From assembly GCA_027490225.1 (NCBI GenBank), contig JAIXYK010000017.1, positions 62,001 to 126,000 of the forward strand: a stretch of DNA of 64,000 nt, read 5' to 3'. Each line of letters starts with the position of its first letter. Position 1 is the stretch's first letter. This stretch comes from Bacteroidota bacterium. Lineage in GTDB: Bacteria; Bacteroidota; Bacteroidia; M30B66. The notes beneath the pieces are model-generated. The model saw only the letters and a list, made by a program, of their open reading frames with translations. It was not told the DNA's origin and searched no databases. Positions 58,128 to 64,000 of this stretch are shown here, piece after piece. Both the position numbers and the translations under genes were made by a program.

Positions 58128-58844
58128 ATGAATGCACTGGCACAATACCCAATTCCAACTTGGATTTCTATTTTATTCTTAATCGCTATTCCGCTACCAT
58201 TTGTGCTAATTACATTATTTACGCACAATGCTGCAAAAAAAATAAATCAACAAGCAGTTTCTAAAATTGTAATCCTATTTTTCATTTTATACCTGTTGTA
58301 TATTTCTGTTGCGAGTTTTAATGGCTGGTTTAACCAGGTTTCTTTTCCTCCAATGGTGCTGTTGTGTACAACTTTCCCTTATGGATTTTTGCTTTTTGCA
58401 GTTTTAATAAATACCAAAAGCTATAAAAGTATTCTTCATCATACAGCAATTGAAGACCTCGTAAAGCTTCATATTTTTCGTGTTATTGGAATTTTCTTTG
58501 TGCTACTTGCTTTGTGTAACGCTTTGCCTAAAACTTTTGCATTTATAGCTGGTTTTGGAGATATAATTACTGCTTTAATTTCCATTTTCGTTGCAAAGGC
58601 CATTCAAAATAAGAAAAGCTATGCTAAAACATTGACATTGTGCTGGAATATTTTTGGAACCATAGATATCTTATTTACAGCAATTGCAGCCAATGTGCTT
58701 ACAAAAATATCTATTGAAACAGGCTCCATGGGAGTTGATTCCCTGGCCATGTTTCCTTTTTGCATTATTCCTGCTTTTGCGCCACCAACAATTTTATTAT
58801 TGCATTGGGCCATTTTCCAGAAAATGAAACAAAAAATGACCTGA
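58128..58844 (+). CDS. Hypothetical multi-TM membrane protein
   Basis: 238 aa, about six hydrophobic helices; ATG start; cotranscription arrangement with neighbours. Confidence 0.65.
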   Translation: MNALAQYPIPTWISILFLIAIPLPFVLITLFTHNAAKKINQQAVSKIVILFFILYLLYISVASFNGWFNQVSFPPMVLLCTTFPYGFLLFAVLINTKSYKSILHHTAIEDLVKLHIFRVIGIFFVLLALCNALPKTFAFIAGFGDIITALISIFVAKAIQNKKSYAKTLTLCWNIFGTIDILFTAIAANVLTKISIETGSMGVDSLAMFPFCIIPAFAPPTILLLHWAIFQKMKQKMT

Positions 58845-58930
58845 AAATCATTTCTTGTCCTATGGCAAGAATAGCCGATTATGCCCATTCTACATTTGTA
58901 CCATAATAAACAACTAAAAAACAAAACATC

Positions 58931-59278
58931 ATGGTACAGAAAAATGAATTTATGTTATTATTCCGCTTTGAGCCTAATTTTAACTACCAGCCAACAGAAG
59001 CTGAACTCAGCGAAATGCATCAACATTGGGGTGCTTTTATTGGTCAAATTGCCTTAGAAGAAAAACTAGTTAGCACACACCAACTTGGTTTTGAAGGAAA
59101 ACAAATTTTTGCTGATGCTTCTTTGCAAGATGGTATCCATATTTCTAATAAACAGGCAATTGCTGGAAATATGGTTGTAAAAGCCAACACTATAGAAGAA
59201 GCAATTGAAATGGCAAAAAGCTGTCCTATTTTACATGTAGGAGGAAGCGTTGAAGTAAGAAGTATTCAACCAATGTAA
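58931..59278 (+). CDS. YCII-related (YciI/DGPF) domain protein
   Basis: FMLLFRFEP...MHQHWGAFIGQI...IAGNMVVKANTIEEAIEMAKSCPILHVGGSVEVRSIQPM. Confidence 0.85.
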   Translation: MVQKNEFMLLFRFEPNFNYQPTEAELSEMHQHWGAFIGQIALEEKLVSTHQLGFEGKQIFADASLQDGIHISNKQAIAGNMVVKANTIEEAIEMAKSCPILHVGGSVEVRSIQPM

Positions 59279-59303
59279 TTATCTAAAAAACTAACTCACT
59301 AAA

Positions 59304-59849
59304 ATGAACAAGAAAATGATTTTCATAGGATTAGCAATTGTTATAGTTGCATTTATAGGTTTTGGATTATACAAAGCCAGCGGATTAACGTCCATTCAAA
59401 TAGTACAAACTACTACTATTAAAGGGTCTAAAGAAGAAGTATTTGATATGGTACGTTATTTAAAAAACTTCCCAAAATGGTCTCCATTTTTAGCGCAAGA
59501 TCCTGCGCAAAAGTATGAAGTTAAAGGCACAGACGGCAATGTTGGCGCGCAATACCATTGGAATGGTAATGGTGGTAAAGATATTGGTTATCAAGAAATT
59601 GTGAAGATTGATATGTTGAATTTTATCGGCTTAAAATGCGATATTCAGAAACCATTTGAAGCCCAGCCAACTTTTGAATATACATTTAAAGAAACTCCAA
59701 ATGGAATTGAAGTAACGCAGGATTTTAAGGTAAATTCAGAATTAGTTCCTGCTTTTTTTATGTGGTTAGGTGGAGCCAAACAAGGCATGGAAACAACCAA
59801 CAAGCAAGGCTTAGATTTGCTGAAGAAAGCTGTAGAAAAGGAAGGTTAA
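59304..59849 (+). CDS. SRPBCC family protein with N-terminal TM anchor
   Basis: TTTIKGSKEEVFDMVRYLKNFPKWSPFLAQDPAQKYEVKGTDGNVGAQYHWNGN...; polyketide cyclase/START-like. Confidence 0.85.
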   Translation: MNKKMIFIGLAIVIVAFIGFGLYKASGLTSIQIVQTTTIKGSKEEVFDMVRYLKNFPKWSPFLAQDPAQKYEVKGTDGNVGAQYHWNGNGGKDIGYQEIVKIDMLNFIGLKCDIQKPFEAQPTFEYTFKETPNGIEVTQDFKVNSELVPAFFMWLGGAKQGMETTNKQGLDLLKKAVEKEG

Positions 59850-59899
59850 ATTTTTAATTTTAATTTGAAGAAAATCCAGTTTTATGCTGGATTTTTTTT

Positions 59900-59967
59900 C
59901 TCTGTGTTCTCTGTGCTTCAACCTCTGTGTTCTCTGTGCTATTTATTTCACAGAGGTCACAGAGATC
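59900..59967. repeat. CTCTGTGTTCTCTGTGCT direct repeat x2 plus inverted CACAGAGGTCACAGAG
   Basis: Exact 18-nt repeat at 59900-59917 and 59923-59940, then inverted partner at 59949-59967. Confidence 0.8.
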
Positions 59968-60164
59968 ACTCCGCTTGTCGAAGTGAGCTTGTAGCAGGGA
60001 GTTCACAAAGGTTGTTGCTCTAAGTTTAAGTAGGTTTTTCTTAGTTTTTTTAATTTATTTTAATTCAAAAACCTTTTGATATAAGTTAGAAGTTAAGGTG
60101 AAAAGTCTTTTACGAAACTGAAAGTTTAACATCAACTAATTCCGCATAAGCAATTGGAGCAAAC

Positions 60165-60230
60165 TACCCCGCCAAGGGGTTTTGGCCATTGGGTTGGCGC
60201 GGAGTAGTGCGGAAAGTGCGACCCTGACCT
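60165..60230. repeat. GC-rich intergenic repeat, copy C
   Basis: ACCCCgccaaGGGGT hairpin and GTAGTGCGGAAAGTGCGACCCTG core. Confidence 0.5.
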
Positions 60231-60383
60231 TTTATTTAATGATTAAATTAGATTAGAATGTATTAAAAAGGGCAGGGGTATGCCCTAATTTTTGAAAACC
60301 AGATATAAGATTTATCATAAATGGTTTTTTTGGTTTGCACATTTCAAATAATAATTGTTGCTTTATGGCTTAAAACCATCTTT

Positions 60384-62282
60384 ATGAAAAACAAATACTT
60401 ACAGTTTACAATTGCGTGTGTTTTGGCTGTATTGGCCGTGAATACACTTTCTGCGCAAAGCAGAAGATTTCAATCTGAACTTTATAAAATGAGCAGATTA
60501 GCTCAAAATAAAGTTACACAAACGGTTAACAGAGAAGTTTGCGCTGCGAATTTTATGTTTACGGGGAATTCTGTCGGACAACAGTTAATTGTTGCATTTT
60601 CTAATACCAGTGTGGTAGAAGATTTTACACAAACAGTTTATAGTTGGGATTTTGGGGATGGTCAAACTGACGTAAATCCTGCTCCTGTTCACACATTTGA
60701 TGTTAATTTTCTGCAATATGTGGTTTGCTTAACAGTTACAAATGTTGTTACGCAATGTACTTCAACATATTGTGATACTTTAAATGTATCTGAATTTTAT
60801 GTGCAAGAGCCTTGTAATGCAAGTTATGGTTGGAGTCATGATCCATCAGCTTCAAACATTGTATATTTTGGTTCTTATAATCCTGGCAACTTTAACTATT
60901 CTTGGGATTTTGGCGACGGAACTCCTGTAATTAGTGGTTATGATGCCTATAGCGCAACACATGGTTTTGCACAATCTGGAACTTACCAGGTTTGTCTTAC
61001 AGTAACAGATACTCTGAATGACTGTAATTTAACTGAATGCCAAAGTGTTGTGGCGCAAGATATATTGGCCGGAGGAACAGGAAGTGTTACCATTAATCAA
61101 TTGCCAAATATTGAAACTTCTATTCAAAATATTCTTTTTGGAAATTGTGTAGATGTGAGTAATATTCAATTTAACGGTTCTACATCACAGGCAATTGGTT
61201 ACTTAAGTGACTCTACCAGCGTTTTAGGATTTGATTTCGGTTTGTTGTTAACTACAGGAACGATATTTAATGCAATTGGCCCTAATAACCAAGGTGGTGC
61301 CGGGACCGCTTTGAGCTTGCCGGGAGATCCTTTATTAGACCAACAAATTCCTGGTTATTATACGATGGATGCTGTGAGCATAGAGTTTGATTTTGTGCCA
61401 CAGGCTGATACGGTAATTGCTTGCGAATTTGTATTTGCTTCTGAGGAATATCCTGAATTTGTTGGAACACAGTATAATGATGTATTTGGATTCTTTATTC
61501 AAGGACCAGAAGATTCATTAATTGGATTGCACAACATTGCTTTTTTACCAGGAACAACAACTCCTATTGCTATAAATAATGTTAGTGACGCTTTGAACAG
61601 TCAGTATTATGTGGACAATACAAATGGACAAATTTTGCAATATGATGGTTATACTACACCAATTAGTTTGCAATATCCGGTAACACCGGGGCAATCTTAC
61701 CATTTTAAAATTGTAATTGCTGATGCTGGTGATGGAATTTATGATTCGGGTGTTTTCTTGAAAGGTGGAAGTTTCTTAGGAAATACGCCTTTACCAGCAG
61801 CTCGATTTGCTTACAATGCTGATGGTTTAGCTGTGCAGTTTCAAAATTTAAGTTTACGTTCTGATACTTACTCTTGGGAATTTGGTGATGGAGCAACAGC
61901 TTCAACAGAAAATCCATCTCATACTTATGATCAGCCAGGAATTTATAATGTACGCATGGGGGCAGGAAATATGTGCTACAACAGAGATACAACAATTACT
62001 GTAGCGGTTACTACAACAGGCATATTAGAAATGGACAAGGCCTTGAATTATAAACTAGTGCCTAATGGAAATGGGCAGTTTAATTTGAGCTATGCTTTAA
62101 TGAACAACAGCGATTTGCAATTGGAAGTTATTTCCATGAGCGGTCAATTGGTGTTTAGCAAATCTTTAAAGAATGCTTCTTTTGGCAATGAAATGATAGA
62201 TTTATCTGTTTATGCAAGTGGAATTTATCAATTGAGATTAAGAAGTAATAGTTCAGTAGAAACGATTAAGTTTCTGAAGTAA
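60384..62282 (+). CDS. PKD-domain, choice-of-anchor-L-type secreted protein with T9SS type A-like C-terminus
   Basis: Start ATG 60384 (MKNKYLQFTIACVLAVLAVNTLSAQ); PKD motifs YSWDFGDGQTDVNPAPVHTF, YSWEFGDGATASTENPSHTY; CEFVFASEEYPEFVGTQYNDVFGFFIQGP; C-terminus LQLEVISMSGQLVFSKSL...YASGIYQLRLRSNSSVETIKFLK. Confidence 0.92.
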   Translation: MKNKYLQFTIACVLAVLAVNTLSAQSRRFQSELYKMSRLAQNKVTQTVNREVCAANFMFTGNSVGQQLIVAFSNTSVVEDFTQTVYSWDFGDGQTDVNPAPVHTFDVNFLQYVVCLTVTNVVTQCTSTYCDTLNVSEFYVQEPCNASYGWSHDPSASNIVYFGSYNPGNFNYSWDFGDGTPVISGYDAYSATHGFAQSGTYQVCLTVTDTLNDCNLTECQSVVAQDILAGGTGSVTINQLPNIETSIQNILFGNCVDVSNIQFNGSTSQAIGYLSDSTSVLGFDFGLLLTTGTIFNAIGPNNQGGAGTALSLPGDPLLDQQIPGYYTMDAVSIEFDFVPQADTVIACEFVFASEEYPEFVGTQYNDVFGFFIQGPEDSLIGLHNIAFLPGTTTPIAINNVSDALNSQYYVDNTNGQILQYDGYTTPISLQYPVTPGQSYHFKIVIADAGDGIYDSGVFLKGGSFLGNTPLPAARFAYNADGLAVQFQNLSLRSDTYSWEFGDGATASTENPSHTYDQPGIYNVRMGAGNMCYNRDTTITVAVTTTGILEMDKALNYKLVPNGNGQFNLSYALMNNSDLQLEVISMSGQLVFSKSLKNASFGNEMIDLSVYASGIYQLRLRSNSSVETIKFLK

Positions 62283-62300
62283 TAAGCAGTATAGCAAAAG

Positions 62301-62336
62301 AAAGGCGCATGAATTTCGGTTCATGCGCCTTTTTTT
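62301..62336 (+). terminator. Intrinsic terminator
   Basis: AAAGGCGCATGAA-tttcgg-TTCATGCGCCTTTTTTT perfect stem. Confidence 0.9.
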
Positions 62337-62581
62337 GTTTTATTCAATTGTCTTATAGCGATTTAAAAAACATTGGATAATTTTTATTCAAATTAAACTT
62401 GATTATAGGGTTATAGAATTTATAGAAGTATATTATTATTTTGAAATTCAGAACTTTAGTAATTGTTAAATCAAATACTGGAAATAATGTTTGGAAGTTT
62501 GGAGTTTGTTTTTTAGGTAACCCATTTCCCCTTCCCATATGGAAGCGAAGGTAATTGAAGGGAAATTATGTTGCAATTTTT

Positions 62582-62610
62582 TAAACGTTTATAAACGTTT
62601 GATAAACGGA
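62582..62610. promoter_or_regulatory. Phased TAAACGTTT repeats, similar to 52029-52050
   Basis: TAAACGTTTATAAACGTTTGATAAACGGATAAACAA, ~10-bp period; followed by ATTTTATGAA as at the 52 kb site. Confidence 0.4.
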
Positions 62611-62675
62611 TAAACAATAAAAATCAATTTTATGAATCGGAGTTTTTCGTGCCAGTACTAATAATATATTATAAT

Positions 62676-62707
62676 AAAAAAGGCGCAATAACAAAGTTAC
62701 TGCGCCT
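62676..62707 (-). terminator. Intrinsic terminator of the DPP III gene
   Basis: AGGCGCAATAAC-aaa-GTTACTGCGCCT with one mismatch and A-tract on the left (U-tract on minus). Confidence 0.8.
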
Positions 62708-62731
62708 CAATCATGTTAATAGATTTTCTTA

Positions 62732-64000
62732 CTAATTCACATTCGGCAAGAAGCTGTATTTCTTTCCAAATTCTAGCATTTGATCAGAGAATGAAGTTGG
62801 ATATTCAACTTTTACATCAGTAATTTTGCCATCTTTTTCAACAGCAACTAAGCGAGGCTGAATGAATCCTTTGTAAGGAGCAACGTTTAGTTTTGAAAAA
62901 CGTTCTTTAACTTCTTTATGAATAGCTGGGTCAATTTTAACTCCGTAATTTTCAACCAATGCTTGTCCTGCTTTGAAATCTCCTTGTGATTTAATGCGTT
63001 GGATTTCTTTTAATAAATCTCCAAAAAGCACGCGTAATTTTTCGTAATTATTTATTTGAATGTATGTTTTACCATCACGTTTAATAAATTCAGCAACTTT
63101 GTCGGCTGCACCTTTTTCCATTACCCATTTAGAAATTAATTGACGGTTACGCATGTGCGCTTCTTCAATAGATTTACCTAAATCGATTCTGTTGAGTTGC
63201 AACATCAAACCATTCAATAAATAACTTTCATATTCAGTTTTACCAACTTCTAAAGATGGCATAACGCCAATGTCTACTAATTTCTGGTCATAGATATAAT
63301 ATAAAGCAACCAAATCTGCACGGGCTTCTTCTAATGCATTTTGGTAATTTTTTAAGGTGATATCCGGCGTTGCAATTCCCGGTTCTAATTGTCCACTTGC
63401 ATGGCCAATAACTTCATGCATATCAGTATGTAATTCTGAAGCGATGTTTCCAAATTCTTTAGCGCGTTTTTTAGTTTCATCATTTAAGCTGAACTCTCCG
63501 GTGCTCGGACTTTTTGCTCCTGCAATATTATATGCACCAACAATGTTTCCAAGAGAAACAGATTTAGAACCATGTTCCTGACGGATCCAGTTGCTATTCG
63601 GAAGGTTAATTCCAATTGGAGTAGAAGGAGCGGCATCGCCAGATTCTACCACAACATTGATTGATTTTCCAATAATACCTTTTACTTCTTTTTTCTTGTG
63701 GTTTGGAAATAAAGGTGCATTGTCTTCGAACCATTGGGCATTGTTTGCGATTGTTTCAATTTTCTTGGTAGCTTCTTTATCTTTAATAGAAACTACAGCT
63801 TCGAAACTTGCTTTTTTTCCTAATGCATCTTGATATACTTCAATAAATCCGTTCACCACATCGATTGCAGAATTTACATCGGCCACCCAAGCAATGTTGT
63901 ATTCATCAAATTTCTTTAAATCGCCTGTTTCATAAAATGTTATTAATAATTCGAGTGCTTTTTTCTGGTTATCGTTTTCTGCAACTGTAACAGCTTTTTT
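62732..64000 (-). CDS. Dipeptidyl peptidase III family (M49) metallopeptidase, 5'-truncated by window edge
   Basis: HTDMHEVIGHASGQLEPG (HExxGH) and EEARADLVALYYIYD. The frame stays open from the track's start (63886) to 64000 (KKAVTVAENDNQKKALELLITFYETGDLKKFDEYNIAWVADVNSAIDVVNGFIEVYQDALG), so the real start is outside the window. Confidence 0.9.
   Translation of the reverse strand, partial: KKAVTVAENDNQKKALELLITFYETGDLKKFDEYNIAWVADVNSAIDVVNGFIEVYQDALGKKASFEAVVSIKDKEATKKIETIANNAQWFEDNAPLFPNHKKKEVKGIIGKSINVVVESGDAAPSTPIGINLPNSNWIRQEHGSKSVSLGNIVGAYNIAGAKSPSTGEFSLNDETKKRAKEFGNIASELHTDMHEVIGHASGQLEPGIATPDITLKNYQNALEEARADLVALYYIYDQKLVDIGVMPSLEVGKTEYESYLLNGLMLQLNRIDLGKSIEEAHMRNRQLISKWVMEKGAADKVAEFIKRDGKTYIQINNYEKLRVLFGDLLKEIQRIKSQGDFKAGQALVENYGVKIDPAIHKEVKERFSKLNVAPYKGFIQPRLVAVEKDGKITDVKVEYPTSFSDQMLEFGKKYSFLPNVN

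Noticed and set aside
1-64000. Search for tRNA/rRNA, transposases, phage genes, CRISPR arrays or classical defence operons
   Set aside because: Nothing recognisable found on either strand; the only defence/addiction-like locus is the single ParE/RelE-type TA pair.

Overview
This is a 64 kb chromosomal segment of an AT-rich Bacteroidota bacterium. The evidence is SusC/SusD, T9SS type A and type B C-terminal sorting domains, TAnnTTTG -7 promoter boxes, and no Shine-Dalgarno-driven starts. It is mostly housekeeping genes (glpK, ppa, ychF, apt, pruA, a split transketolase, YebC, SCO, ABC exporter, DPP III) mixed with at least six, probably seven, T9SS-type secreted proteins. Main observations: (1) A giant minus-strand ORF is open at the left edge (1..9537, at least 3179 codons). 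It is absent from the supplied ORF track because its stop lies outside the window, and it is a modular beta-helix/adhesin-like protein. (2) A 1954-aa T9SS protein (31846..37710) is built from eight full tandem repeats of about 164 aa plus a partial ninth. Two neighbours are exactly 163 aa with no indels. (3) A ParE/RelE-type toxin-antitoxin module is bracketed by an exact 23-nt duplication of the 5' end of the neighbouring SCO gene; a similar, weaker 3'-end duplication of ychF brackets a DUF808 gene. (4) A dispersed GC-rich intergenic repeat family has about five degenerate copies. (5) The split transketolase is interrupted by a VWA-domain gene that lacks an obvious ATG. (6) A small secreted gene is frameshifted at an A8 run. 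(7) TAnnTTTG boxes sit so close to start codons that two ORF starts in the track (TTG) fall inside the promoter motif. I found no CRISPR array, rRNA, tRNA, transposase or phage genes. All family calls are from reading the sequence; no database search was run.
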